64,000 bases of DNA, from positions 96,200,993 through 96,264,992 of the forward strand of contig OV277861.1 in assembly GCA_922989275.2 (NCBI GenBank), written 5' to 3'. A program made the translations under genes and the position numbers. The DNA comes from Gari tellinella. Lineage: Eukaryota; Mollusca; Bivalvia; Cardiida; Psammobiidae. This document shows positions 22,551 through 33,868 of this stretch, in pieces (position 1 is the stretch's first letter; each line of letters starts with the position of its first letter). The notes beneath the pieces were generated by a model that saw only the letters and a program-made list of their open reading frames with translations, made no database searches and had not been told where the DNA came from.

Positions 22551-23009
22551 ATTATATGGAGGACTGTCTCTGTTGAAATACAGATACAATTAAAAGTGCT
22601 ATTACGTGGCTCAGGGAGCTAAATGGTTTGGGTTTTCTTCTTCTCAATTTCTTAAAATTGTTTACGCCTCTCACGACTTACCTGCTACGCAATGCATTAT
22701 TTTGTTACAGAAATCAACTGACACTTACTCTTTGTTATTTCATTTTACTGTGTTTCAAAATTTGAAATTAGACACCTACAATGCCGGGTATGGTTTGTCT
22801 TGTACTTAGTACAGGCGAGCTAAACAACACCTAGCTATTACTATCAGGTTCAAACACAAATTGCGAAGAACAGGTTGTTTGAATTGTCTTGGCCAATTAA
22901 ATTATTTGTCAGTCATACATAAAAATCGGATTCTTTGAAAATAATTGGAAGAAAATACCAGTCATTTTGGTACAAATTATAAGTAGATTTCCCAGTCTCA
23001 TCTTTTCAG

Positions 23010-23146
23010 CATTGACCATCCTAAAAAGGGTAAAACTCCAGTGTGCATCGCCCAAGAAGTGTTACAGGAAATCTTTAGTAGGACTTCCAACCTCAGACGG
23101 AATCCGATACTTGAGGGAAGGTTTGGATGTTCTGGGAGTGTGGGAA
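23010..23146 (+). pseudogene. Exon-like block, possible downstream exon of the 15311 gene
   Basis: The block is bounded by CATCTTTTCAG and GTAAGT. In one frame it reads DHPKKGKTPVCIAQEVLQEI and then RRNPILEGRF, open throughout. The KG-PV, EV-I and NP-GR spacing is reminiscent of tyrosine-recombinase catalytic domains, which would fit the upstream zinc-finger remnant, but the similarity is weak and the catalytic residues are not evident. Another frame is also open, so frame choice is tentative. Confidence 0.3.
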
Positions 23147-23250
23147 GTAAGTTTACAAAGTGTTACATGTGTAATTAGATTTCAGTGATAATTTTTAAAT
23201 CACCTTTTCAGCTCACTCAAAACAACAGTCCCAGCGCTTATAAAGCGGTT

Positions 23251-23352
23251 GTGTTGAGTCTGAGATCGTTCTCAAGCATTTGATTGGTCAGATTTGAGCC
23301 TAGGCTTAAATCTGACCGATCAAATGCTCAAGAATTATTTAAGACTCAACTC
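23251..23352. repeat. Foldback repeat
   Basis: GTTGAGTCT pairs with AGACTCAAC, and AAGCATTTGATTGGTCAGAT with its complement, around CCTAGG. The family is unknown. Confidence 0.7.
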
Positions 23353-23544
23353 AAACTGATACCTTAGGATTTTTTATGATCAACTTATAACAACCCTGTA
23401 ATGCACCAGTTTCTACAAACACGTATATCAGCATCTCCACTGATTCAGACTCGGATAATTAGATGCGACTTCATTTGAAATGTAATTCAAACTTACTGAA
23501 TTTGGATTATTCTATCCTTAAAATGATATAATTATTTGTAGCAC

Positions 23545-25478
23545 GGGTTTCCGTTTTTAGCGCTCGAATGAAAGGACTTTTCATTGGCCGAGCAAATTTG
23601 CATGTTATTTTACATGTTGGTACTAACGATATCGGTGGATCTCTATTGGAGGATGAAATTCTATCCTCCTATAGTACCTGAATTTCTGTAGTGCGGTCAC
23701 AGTCGGAGTGCAAAGTATTGGTGTAAGCCATTATTCCTAGGCCAATTGACTTCGAGATTACAAGCACAATAGTTAACAAGAGCCCCATGGGGCATATTTC
23801 GCTCACCTGAGAATAGCTGAAAAAATGGAGATAATGATTTTTGTCCAGGACTGACCTAGATACGCAACAGACTGGAACCATTTGAACAAAATAATTATGT
23901 AAAGGATATTTAGAAGTGTCACCATACCAAATATAAAAGCTCTGGCCATATTAGCGTCAGAGAAGAAGACGTTTGAAATTTTCTCTATATAACTCTATGT
24001 AAAACTGTGACCCCCGGGCTGAGGCCAATTTTGACCCCAGGGGCACAATTTGAACAAACTTGATAGAGCACCTGCAGGCAATGCTATGTGCCAAATGTCT
24101 AACCTCTGGCCAGAATATTTTTTAAGTTTTCATTGAAAAAAATCTATTTTTAGCTCCTGTGACCTAGTTATGCAACCGGCCAGAACCATTTACAACAATT
24201 TTGGTAAAGGACATCTAGAAGTGTCACCATGCCAAATATCAAAGCTATGGCCATATTAGTTTCAGAGAAGAAGACATTTGAAATTTCTCTATATAACTCT
24301 ATGTAAAACTGTGACCCCCGGGCTGAGGCCAATTTTGACCCCAGGGGCACAATTTGAACAAACTTGATAGAGCACCTGCAGGCAATGCTATGTGCCAAAT
24401 GTCTAACCTCTGGCCAGAATATTTTTTAAGTTTTCATTGAAAAAAATCTATTTTTAGCTCCTGTGACCTAGTTATGCAACCGGCCAGAACCATTTACAAC
24501 AATTTTGGTAAAGGACATCTAGAAGTGTCACCATGCCAAATATCAAAGCTATGGCCATATTAGTTTCAGAGAAGAAGACATTTGAAATTTCTCTATATAA
24601 CTCTATGTAAAACTGTGACCCCCGGGCTGAGGCCAATTTTGACCCCAGGGGCACAATTTGAACAAACTTGATAGAGCACCTGCAGGCAATGCTATGTGCC
24701 AAATGTCTAACCTCTGGCCAGAATATTTTTTAAGTTTTCATTGAAAAAAATCTATTTTTAGCTCCTGTGACCTAGTTATGCAACCGGCCAGAACCATTTA
24801 CAACAATTTTGGTAAAGGACATCTAGAAGTGTCACCATGCCAAATATCAAAGCTATGGCCATATTAGTTTCAGAGAAGAAGACATTTGAAATTTCACTAT
24901 ATAACCCGGTGGGGGGGGGGGGGGGGGGGGGGGGGCAAATTTGACCCCAGGGGCATAATTTTAACTTGATAGAGGACCTGTAGATGATGCTATGTGCCAA
25001 ATATCTAAGCTCTGGCCCTTGCAGATTTTGACAAGAAGATTTTTTTTTAAAGATTTCCTTATTTTTTCACTTTGGTTGTCATGGCAACCAGAGTTCTGCA
25101 TTGTTTTTAATTCTTTGAACATTTCTGTAAAATTTAGTTAAATTCTGCCAAGCGGTATAGGAGGAGATGTCATTTGAAGCAATTGTAAACGACGACGGAC
25201 AACGCATGATGGACGACGCATGACGCATAACGCACGACGACGGACACAGGGCCATCCCAATAGCTCACCTTGAGCGTTCGGCTCAGGTGGGCTAAAAATG
25301 TAAACTTTGTGTTTGGACAGAAAGGCAATTTTTCTTAGGACCTTTTTTAAAAGCCTTTTTGAAATGTGGGGTTCCAAGCAGAGAGTGCTTTGCTGTAAGG
25401 GACAGAGGTCTTCACCTCAATCTAGAGGGCATCAGGCACATGAAAGTTTTTATAAGCTCGATTTCAAATTTGGAATGA
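23545..25478 (+). pseudogene. SGNH/GDSL-hydrolase-like domain, split by a repeat
   Basis: The plus-strand frame from 23545 reads RVSVFSAR and then ANLHVILHVGTNDIGGSLL, the GTND block of SGNH hydrolases, followed by AIIPRPIDFEITSTIV. It resumes after the insertion at 23776-25297 with QFFLGPFLKAFLKCG and VRDRGLHLNLEGIRHMK, the catalytic D-x-x-H (here RGLHLN) block that closes these domains. Two in-frame stops lie in the first part (after SSYST and after KVLV), so it is broken apart from the insertion as well. Such domains occur in many multi-copy mollusc genes and retroelements; the parent gene is unknown. A shorter similar upstream segment lies at about 27668-27730. Confidence 0.55.
23776..25297 (+). 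repeat. Hairpin-capped element, family A2, complete copy
   Basis: The 5' end is ACAAGAGCCCCATGGGGC (hairpin GCCCCATGGGGC), then CGCTCACCTGAG. Three nearly identical 304-bp units follow (GCTGAGGCCAATTTTGACCC at about 24015, 24320 and 24624). The fourth unit is interrupted by a run of about 27 G at 24909-24935. The end has TTGTCATGGCAACCAGAG, CGACGACGGAC repeats and a terminal palindrome with GGTGGGCTAAAA. The two identical 76-residue minus-strand frames at 24168 and 24472 are products of the tandem copy. Confidence 0.85.
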
Positions 25479-25977
25479 GGTAGTTCTCTTTTCTCATTAT
25501 TTTTATAAGAGAATTTTGTTCATATTTCTGTTGACGTCTTGCCTATGGTCCATACTGACTTATTTATGAGTTTATTTATACATGTATATTGTATTAGGAT
25601 TGTGCATTCTTTGCCTTTGGTGTACTGTGCCATTGGAAAGAATTCTTTCTTGCAACTTGGTGGTGACCAGTTTGAAGTCTTTTTCTACTTAAAGAGGTTT
25701 TATGTAAGACTCTTAGTGGATTACAATTTATGATGTATTTAACATGTCTGTACATTTCCTGCTGATGACATACAGTGTCATCAGAAGGGATTCTAGCTTC
25801 CAAATTGCTGATTGCCTTTTTGAGGCTTATTGTGCTAAGGAGGTGGTACATTTGCATATCTTAGGAATTTATTTATTTACAATGTATTTATTTAGGTTGT
25901 GTTTGGGTTTTTTTGTTTTTTGTTTTATTTTTTTATTTTGGTTTTGGCCGTTGGTTTGCCGTCATTAGCAATATTAT
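25479..25977. other. Non-coding stretch, nothing recognised
   Basis: T-rich sequence. No supported frame, splice structure or repeat boundary. Confidence 0.35.
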
Positions 25978-27358
25978 ACAAGAGGGCCTGAAGGCCCTGA
26001 TATCGCTCACCATTTGTAATGAAGCCTGATAGCTTTACCTTTGAATTTCACCCTTTTTATTCTAAATCCATTCAAGTTTTGTCGACCTACTCTAGCATAG
26101 TAGAATACATCAAAGGTAGATAACTAGAGCCTAAACTACTGAAATGAAGCCTTTTTCAAGCATTTCAAAGTACATCAAGGGCAGGTAACTATTACCACAA
26201 TGATTACATTTCAACAATAATTGCACTCCTTCGAGAACGTATAGCTACATCCTTTGTGTACAAGTATAATCAAAATCCATTGAAAACTGTAGTTGTAAGA
26301 GTGTAAACGCTGTAAAATATGGCATTTTCAGCAATTCAAAGGTAGATATCTCTTGATCTATTTGTCCGATTCCGACCATAATCACCCTTTTTCGAACTCT
26401 TATGGTCATATACAATCTGGGCAAGTTTGAGAGAGCTTGGATAAATATTGTGGCCTCAAGAGCGTAAACACTTGTTAAATATATCATTTTCAGCAATTCA
26501 AAGGTAGAAACTCTTGACCTATTGATCCGATTTATAGTAACAACCATAATTGATATCATCTGAATTCTTATGGTAATATACAATCTGAGTAAGTTTGAGA
26601 AAGATTGGATAAAATTTGTGGCCTCTAGAGTGTAAACATCGTTAAATATGGCATTTTCAGCAATTCAAAGGTAGATAACTCTCAACCTATAAATCTGATT
26701 TCAACCATAATCAAACTCATCTGGATCCTTATAGTCATATACAATCTGAGCAAGTTTGAGATAGATTGGATAAAAATTGTGGACTCTATAATGTAAACAC
26801 TATTAAATATGGCATTTTCAGCAATTCAAAGGTAGATAACTCTTGATCTATTTGTCTGATTTCAACCAGAATCGAACTCATCCAAACTCTTATGGTCATA
26901 TACAATCTGGGCAAGTTTTAGAAAGATTGGATAAATACTGTGGCCTCTAGAGTGTAAACACCGTTAAATATGGCATTTTCAGCAATTCAAAGGTAGATAA
27001 CTCTTGATCTATTTATCCGATTTCAACCAAAATCGAACTCTTTCGAACTCTTATGGTCATATACAATCTGGACAAGTTTAAGAAAGATTGGATAAATACT
27101 GTGGCCTCTAGAGTGTAAACACTGTTAAATATGCATTTTCAGCAGTTCAAAGGTAGATAACTCATGACCTATTTGTCCGATTTCAACCATAATCGAACTC
27201 ATCTGAGATCTTATGGCAATATACCATCTGAGCAAGTTTAAGAAAGATTGGATAAAATTTGTGGCCTCTGGAGTGTAAACACTAAAATTGTTGACGCCGG
27301 ACGCCGGACAATCAAGGATTGCAAAAGCTCACCCTGAGCTAGCTCAGGTGAGCTAAAA
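25978..27358 (+). repeat. Hairpin-capped element, family A1, copy 2
   Basis: It has the same ACAAGA plus GGGCCTGAAGGCCC start and the same AGCTCACCCTGAGCTAGC end as copy 1, with about six core units. It sits in AATATTAT...TGATTATTGTG; a related sequence without the element lies at 27822-27855. Confidence 0.85.
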
Positions 27359-27360
27359 AT

Positions 27361-28083
27361 GATTATTGTGTAAATGTGAATTGTTTATGAATGTTATTGA
27401 ATATTCATAAGATGTATTTGACAGCTGTCAATTTATTTTAATTTATTACTGAGGAATTCAAATGTTGATTTTGACTCATCATCCAATTATATGCCTAAAT
27501 TATATCTATGAACAGAATTTTACTTCTTTGTCTCTTTAATTTTCATGAGTGAAATAACATATTTGGATTATTTTATCCTTAAAATGACTTAATTATTTGT
27601 ATGAACAATTTAGTTTGTCAGTCATTCTGGTTGGTTCATATGGATGGCTGTGTTGATGTCACAACAAGCACGGGTTTTCGTTTTTAGCGCTTGATTGATA
27701 GGACTTTTCATTGGCCGAGCAAATATTTTGGCAGTAAATATGCTTTCTTGTCATTCTGTATTTGATTGAAAAAGGGATTGCATTTTTAAAAAAATCCCGC
27801 CCTACCCATCCTGAGTCATTAACAATATTATACAATGTATAATGATTATTGTGTAAAAAAAAAATGATGTAATTTATATTGTTTATGAATGTTACTGAAT
27901 ATTCATAAGATGTATTTGACGGCTGTCACTTTATTTGAATTTATTACGGAGGAATTCAAATGTTGATTTTAATTCATTTTGACTCATTTTGACTTGTGAT
28001 CTAATTATATGCCTAAATTATTATCTATGAACAGAATTTTACTTCTTTGTCTCTTTAATTTTCATGAGTGAAATAACATATAA
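27361..28083 (+). repeat. Imperfect direct duplication flanking 27590-27840
   Basis: TGATTATTGTGTAAA, GAATATTCATAAGATGTATT, GAGGAATTCAAATGTTGATT and GAACAGAATTTTACTTCTTT occur in the same order at 27360-27560 and again at 27842-28083. The intervening part repeats sequence near 23505-23600 (AGCACGGG-TTCCGTTTTTAGCGCT). Confidence 0.75.
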
Positions 28084-28867
28084 TTGAAGGTGACTGCATT
28101 TGAAATATTGCAAGACGGTTAATTCAAACCCACATCAAATGGCTTATTAATAGATATAATACTATTATGGAGGGGTAAAGCCGCCACTCAATACAAACTA
28201 GCAATTATCATTTTATAATTTTTATTGTTATGATTGTTCTAACATTAATTTTTAGTGAAATCTTGCTTTTTTTATTTCACAAACAAGGTCTCATCCAGCT
28301 CACTTTACACAATTTCCATGTGTCTCCATCCACCCTTAAAATGGTGCTGATTCCCAGCTTATGTAGCCCAAAGTACTGATTTCCGGACTGCCCCAATCTT
28401 ATACCCAACCTACTAGTAAAAGTCACCTTAGTGCACATTTTATTAAAAACATGCCACAAAGTAACATTTTAATGCATTCACTCCTACAGTGATTTTTTTT
28501 CATCTTCAAAAATACTTTAAACCTTAGCTATAGCCTTTTATTAAGAGATTTCCCCGGGACCAATTCGAACATTTCCCGCCTAACTGTTGCATGCCTCCTA
28601 ACAGAGGTTTCTGGCTCCAAATATAATCTTCGATCCTGGAGACTAAACCAGAAGTCCCACAGCAGTGAAGAATACAACAGTCATCACTCAGGTGATATTG
28701 TAAGAGTATTCCACCTAGAGGTACAATATTTAGCCTCTCTATAACAATCACTTTTTTTTGTAATTTCTCTGCTTGTGGGGAAAAATGCAACTTTTGCAGA
28801 ACAAATTATTTCTTGAAAATAGTCAATTTTCTCTGAAGAAAGACATTATTGAATCATTTTAGACTGA

Positions 28868-29215
28868 AAGAATCCTCTTGAATATCTCCCCGAAGAGGAG
28901 GTGTTTGGAAGATACAAATTTCGGCCTGAAACGGTATACTTAAGATTTACAATAAGGACTTTATTGTAAATCTTCTGCCAGATCTGACAACGAGAACGCT
29001 AAGAATCAGTACCTTGCCAGCCATGTTGCAAGTTTTTGTGGCATTGCTGTTCTTGGCCACGGGTTAGATGCATCTTCTGGTGGCTGAATCTTTACGGATC
29101 AGCAGGACAACTGCCGGAAGATGTTTACGATCGGTGGCCAGCTATATCAGCCAGGTGATGGAGAGGTTCGTCAAATTTCCTACAGGAAAATAAGCAGGCC
29201 TTGGCTGCCTTGTCA
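28868..29215 (+). pseudogene. Harbinger (HARBI1-like) transposase remnant
   Basis: PLEYLPEEEVFGRYKFRPET at 28877-28936 matches the N-terminal E-FRRYRFRPE block of Harbinger transposases. After a stop and a short gap, LPDLTTRTLRISTLPAMLQV and FVALLFLATG follow, matching the L-VLVALRF-ASG block, then RISRTTAGRCLRSVASYI and FVKFPTGK, matching SQ-TVSR-V--V and FI-FP. Two or more in-frame stops are present. The rest of the DDE domain is not seen, although the block ends near a GTAAAT that could be an old donor site. A DNA transposon relic, inactive. Confidence 0.65.
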
Positions 29216-29676
29216 GGTAAATAATCTTGACTTTTTCATTTATACACTACATGTAGCTAACACAAGCCAAGAAAATATCACAAGTGGTAGGCAATGCTAC
29301 CACTATCATGTCTTCTGTTGTAGTGCTTGTTAGAGCAACGCTGTGCTAGGTCTTTTTAATTTTATGCGACCATAAAAGGCTACGCAGCGTGCAGTACTTG
29401 CAGTCTCATTGATCGTATGGAATTTTTAAAAACATTTTTTATTATACTGTCACTTTGAACAGCAGTATATCTACCATACATCTATATATAGTAGTAACCT
29501 AACTATCATTTGATATAATGGGAAAGGTGTTTGAGTATTGAAGAATGTATTTAAACTGATTATATTTTTTTAAATGCCAGTTGCACCGTAATGCTACACA
29601 TATGCTTATATTTTAGTATTTTCTTTTATTAAATACACATTTTGGTTTTCAGTCAACCATCTGTTTTCAATCCTGA

Positions 29677-30936
29677 ACAAGAGGGCCTGAAGGCCCTGAT
29701 GTCGCTCACCATTTGTAATGAAGCCCGATAGCTTTACCTTTGAATTTCTCCCGTTTCATTTTATATCCATTCAAATTTGTAGTATAGCATGTAAACAGCA
29801 TTGGAATATGACCTACTCTAGTATAGTAAAGTACATCAAGGGCAGATAACTAGAGTATAAATAATACTGAAACAAAGCCTTTCCTAGCATTTCAAAGTAT
29901 ATCAAGGGCATATAACTCTTGCCACAATTATTAGATTTCCACAATAATTTCACTCCTTCGAGAACTTATAGCTATATACATTGTGTGCAAGTATATTTGA
30001 AATCCATTAAAAACTGTAGTTGCAAGAGTGTAAACACTGTTACATATGACATTTTTAGCAATTCAAGGGCAGATAAGTATTGACCTATTGGTCGGATTTC
30101 AAACATAATCGAACTCATCTGAACTCTTATGGTAATATACAATCTGAGCAAGTTTGAGAAAGATTGGATAAAAAGTGTTGCCTCTAGAGTGTAAACACCG
30201 TTAAATATGGCATTTTCAGCAATTCAAAGGTAGATAACTCTTGATCTATTAGTCCGATTTCAACCATAATCAAACTCACCCAAACTCTTATGGTAATATA
30301 CAATCTGAGCAAGTTTAAGAAAGATTTGATAAAAAGTGTGGCCTCTAGAGTGTAAACACTGTTAAATATGGCATTTTCGGCAATTCAAAGGTACTTAACT
30401 CTTGGTCTATTGGTCCAATTTCAACCATAATCAAACTCATCTGAACTCTTATAGTAATATACAATCTTGGCAAGTTTAAGATAGATTGGATAAATATTGT
30501 GGCCTCTAGAGTGTAAACACTGTTAAATATGACATTTTCAGCAATTCAAAGGTACATAACTCTTGGTCTATTGGTCCAATTTCGACCATAATCGAACTCA
30601 TCCGAACTCTTATAGTAATATACAATCTGGGCAAGTTTAAGATAGATTGGATAAATATTGTGGCCTCTAGAGTGTAAACACTGTTAAATATGGCATTTTC
30701 AGCAATTCAAAGGTAGATAACTCTTGATCTATTAGTCCGATTTCAATCATATTTGAACTCATCCGAACTCTTATGGTAATAAACAGGTAATAAACAATCT
30801 GAGCAAGTTTGAAAAAGATTGGATAAATATTATGGCCTGTAGAGTGTAAACACTAAAATTGTTGACGATGAACGACTAACGACGGACATTCAAGGATTGC
30901 AAAAGCTCACCCTGAGCTAGCTCAGGTGAGCTAAAA
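29677..30936 (+). repeat. Hairpin-capped element, family A1, copy 3
   Basis: It has the ACAAGA plus GGGCCTGAAGGCCC start, about five core units, TTGTTGACGATGAACGAC, and the terminal palindrome AGCTCACCCTGAGCTAGC with its complement, then AAAAAAA. Confidence 0.85.
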
Positions 30937-31595
30937 AAAGCTATGGGGAAAGAGGTTAATTGGATGCATTTCTCTATATGCATACATAACAGTCACTAAA
31001 CATGCCAACAAAGAAAACAGGTAACATCAAAATGTACCAACAGCAAGCACCATTCCTTTCTTTCTTTCATATGAATTCATAGAGGACTGTTGTTGGAAGA
31101 TTCTAGTTATGCCTGCAGGTTTTTTTTCATGGTACCGTTCATCAACCACCATTCTCCAGCGGAGGAACGATTCAATTGATTTCTCTGTAGAACCCGGGTT
31201 CTCATTGAACAAACATTCGGCATATTAAAGAGGAGATTTCCTTTTCTAAATTACATCAGAACTAATCCACAAAAGGCAGTAATATATACCACAGCCTGTG
31301 TGAGCAGAATCGTGACATGTGAAGCCCCTTTCTACCCATAATTCATTTCAATCTTTGCATGCTCTGTTCTCACTGTACTTCATATCTGAATGATGCTAGT
31401 GTAACAGGTTTAAATAGGGGGTACCTTTTAAAGTATTTAGTACGAATCTACCAAAGGTCAAATATGGTATGGGACGTTAGGGCGAATTCCATTGCGCGCG
31501 AAACTCTTCTTTGCGTGAGGGAAAGAATTTAAGACCAATGGCAGTATAGGCGAGGGGAGACATTGCATTGGCTACATGAGTTTCCTAAGACAGGT

Positions 31596-31631
31596 CAGGG
31601 ACGTAGATTAAAGATTTAATCTACGTCCCTG
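31596..31631. mobile_element. 36-bp perfect palindrome with 7-bp target duplication
   Basis: CAGGGACGTAGATTAAA, the two bases GA, then the exact complement TTTAATCTACGTCCCTG. GACAGGT stands at 31589-31595 and again at 31632-31638. Removing the palindrome and one copy of GACAGGT restores a continuous frame in the gag-like sequence. Confidence 0.85.
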
Positions 31632-31709
31632 GACAGGTGGAGAGTGGGAAGGCGCATGGTTACTCAGAACGTGATTTGGTCGATGGAGTCATTAAAGCTA
31701 TACAAGGTG

Positions 31710-31902
31710 CAGGGCTCCAGATAAGAGGGAGTAAACTGAACAAATCCAACATTTTCTCACTCATTTTATAAGCAAATCCTATGGTGTTACTACTCATTAG
31801 AATCGTCTCAAAGAGACGATTCTAATGAGTAGTGACACCATAGGATTAAAAGCAGAAATAAAGATTTTAGGTTTTGAAATACTCCCCTTATCTGGAGCTC
31901 TG
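31710..31902. mobile_element. CAGGGCTCC palindromic MITE inside gag-like frame
   Basis: CAGGGCTCCAGATAAG and TTATCTGGAGCTCTG form the ends, with the AATCGTCTCAAAGAGACGATT palindrome at the centre. Flanking AGGTG on both sides suggests a 5-bp duplication, shorter than in other copies. Confidence 0.8.
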
Positions 31903-32556
31903 AGGTGGTTCATGACTAAGAGGTTACCTGGAAGGCAAAGAAGACCTAGCATTAGAGAAGCTGCAGAGTATTATTCGCGCTTTCTATAAAGAAAAAAGTG
32001 ATACAGAACTATATCAGGAGTTGTGTAACCTTAAACAAGGGGACAGAGTGATGGACAATGGCGGTAAAGCCTAGTTCACCAAACATATTCCTTTATTCCA
32101 AATGTTTATTTGTTAATCGTGATTGTTTTCAGCCACAAACTAGGAGAAGAACCTAATAAGGAAACATTGCTTTCGTTCTCATCCTAAAGTATATTTATGT
32201 ATGATTATAAAATATGTACTATGTTTGAAATAAAATATGTTTAAACTAAAGCCTTGTTGGTATTGTTGAGCTCTCCAACCTTTCTGGGAAAACGTGGTGA
32301 TATAGGAGTTTTTAGCTGATAATGATGATGTGGATAGAGACATGAATGTATAATGAATATCCTGTAGGAATTTAAGGATAAATGAAATTAAGGATTAGGA
32401 GCTGTTTGGGTTTGTTTGATGAAAGTCGTATTCTGTATAACGGACACAGGTATCGATTTTTTCGGCCAACACACTCGTGTAAACTGACCACTGTGACCAC
32501 TGGACTGTCTTCTGTGTCTTTGTTGTGTTGAAGTGTGCGTGTTGTAAACAATTATC

Positions 32557-33868
32557 ATGGCAGACAGATGGGCGAGCGACACTAAAAATGCCTTTGAAGG
32601 CTCTGATAGTGAGTCAACTAAACAACCAATACAAAGAGGTAAAAGGGACAAACGTCAGGGTTCACCACTTGACAAGGACAAACCAATTAAACGAGTAAAT
32701 TAAAACCCTGATATATTTGATGCTTCCAGCACTAAAAGTAAGAGTACGTCAATCCCATTTACGGACATACTATTAAAAACATTGAATAAACCCGTTTTCA
32801 CTGAAGGCATAACCCCTGTCATAATAAAAAAAAATTGAGCAGTAACTGCATCTTATCTTCTACCATGCATTCATTAAAACATTATATTTTCTTTCAGCCT
32901 ATGTTCAAGAAGTTGGTAGGGCTGGCAGAGAAGGCATGCATGCACAAGCCATATTGTCCTACAACAGTAGTGACCTTGGTGTGAAGAATGTTCGAGCAGA
33001 AATAAAGAATTACTGTCAGGCAAAAAATGCCTAAGAGAGCTCATAAAAGACTTTTTTGGGTTTATCACAGAACTTGTTGCAGTGTCTGCCAAAATGATCT
33101 TGGTATAGAAAGTGAATTTGGGACATTAAACAAGTTTTAAATGGCAACGGACGCTCGGCATCTACGGGAGGCCAACTGTAACAGAAATCAGCTTCAAAGA
33201 GTACCAATATATCACCACAGACAACTAGATATTTGGCAATGGGAGTGCCTGTTCTCGGCGACGCTGCAACAGCCACGACTTCTACTAACCCACAACCTCA
33301 TCAGCAATGGCAACAAAATAGCACACTTGCAGTAATCCCAGAACAACAGGCAATGCAACATGGCATACAGATGCAGGCACCAAGAGTTCAGCCAACAATG
33401 CAACTACATTATCCTATAGCAGTAAGGGCTCCCAACTGGCCTGTTCCATTGCATGGTTCAGTTCCGCAACAGACAACGTGTATCTCTGCAATACCACAAC
33501 CCCATCAACAGTACATGTATCTAATCTCTGTGGTCCCTTTTTTATATCTTCCTCTGAGCCTGAGGTACCGCCTATAGCAGAGGGTGAACACTCCTGCCAA
33601 CCTCTTCGTATTGTCTCTTTCAACTGCAAAAACATTAAAACCAGTGCCATCAATTGTACAATATGGATCAACAGAGGCCAAGAAAGGAAGACTGGAGGCC
33701 CGAGAATTAAAAGAGTACATGTATGTTATATTTTGTTGGCACCGGGACAGTGTTGAAGCTCTGGCAAAGGAGAATGGAATTGCTATATTTAAACTGTTAA
33801 AAGAACCACAAGAATTGAGTCTGGCTACTGTAGAAACACCAGAAATAGTCAATGAAATATTTTAGGTT
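32557..33868 (+). pseudogene. Decayed LINE-like remnant
   Basis: A 50-residue charged frame at 32557-32703 (KRDKRQGSPLDKDKP) is followed by IPFTDILLKTLNKPVFTEG in the same direction after a stop. A Gln/Pro-rich frame lies at 33233-33577. In another frame LRIVSFNCKNIKTS (about 33600-33640) resembles the start of the APE endonuclease domain of non-LTR retrotransposon ORF2. No reverse transcriptase follows. The order ORF1-like then endonuclease start suggests a LINE relic with most of ORF2 missing. Identification rests mainly on one short motif. Confidence 0.35.

Larger units (their letters stand above)
20127..22551 (+). pseudogene. THAP9/P-element-like transposase remnant with tandemly duplicated segment
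   Basis: Blocks read on the plus strand are LVKEILKRASHIPNSRQRIFW and RWFPMAIKFCLLIRQKS near 20165-20335. At 20478-20690 a block reads YSEEWRKDVRLLLDEINIRQ followed by DLVYEKHTSELIGFCNLN. These match the helical block and the first catalytic Asp region (LLLDE-I-L-Y-TG-IGF) of P-element/THAP9-type transposases. The second block is repeated at 21500-21720 and 22320-22545 with small differences. Each unit also contains a second transposase-like stretch, FVQFNAYYGCPCCLNPG with GHSHVYPY (21158-21379; copy at about 21985-22203), which looks like an En/Spm-type zinc-binding segment. Stops and shifts occur throughout, and no terminal repeats were identified. Family by motif recognition; inactive. Confidence 0.55.
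31440..32072 (+). pseudogene. Retroelement gag-like frame, twice interrupted by MITEs
   Basis: Plus-strand reading gives SFLRQVESGKAHGYSERD and LVDGVIKAIQGA before 31710, then LRGYLEGKEDLALEKLQSII and RAFYKEKSDTELYQELCNLK to a TAG at 32070-32072. This resembles the helical region of gag-like proteins common in mollusc LTR-type retroelements. Two palindromic insertions, 31596-31631 and 31710-31902, break the frame, and a stop codon precedes LRGY. Upstream and downstream parts of the element are not recognisable. The gag assignment is by pattern only. Confidence 0.45.

Noticed and set aside
24168..25000. Two identical 76-codon frames and a related one
   Set aside because: These are reverse-strand readings of the 304-bp tandem units, with no protein features.
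33233..33577. Gln/Pro-rich 114-codon frame as a host protein
   Set aside because: It overlaps other frames in a decayed LINE-like context, with no start context or domain.
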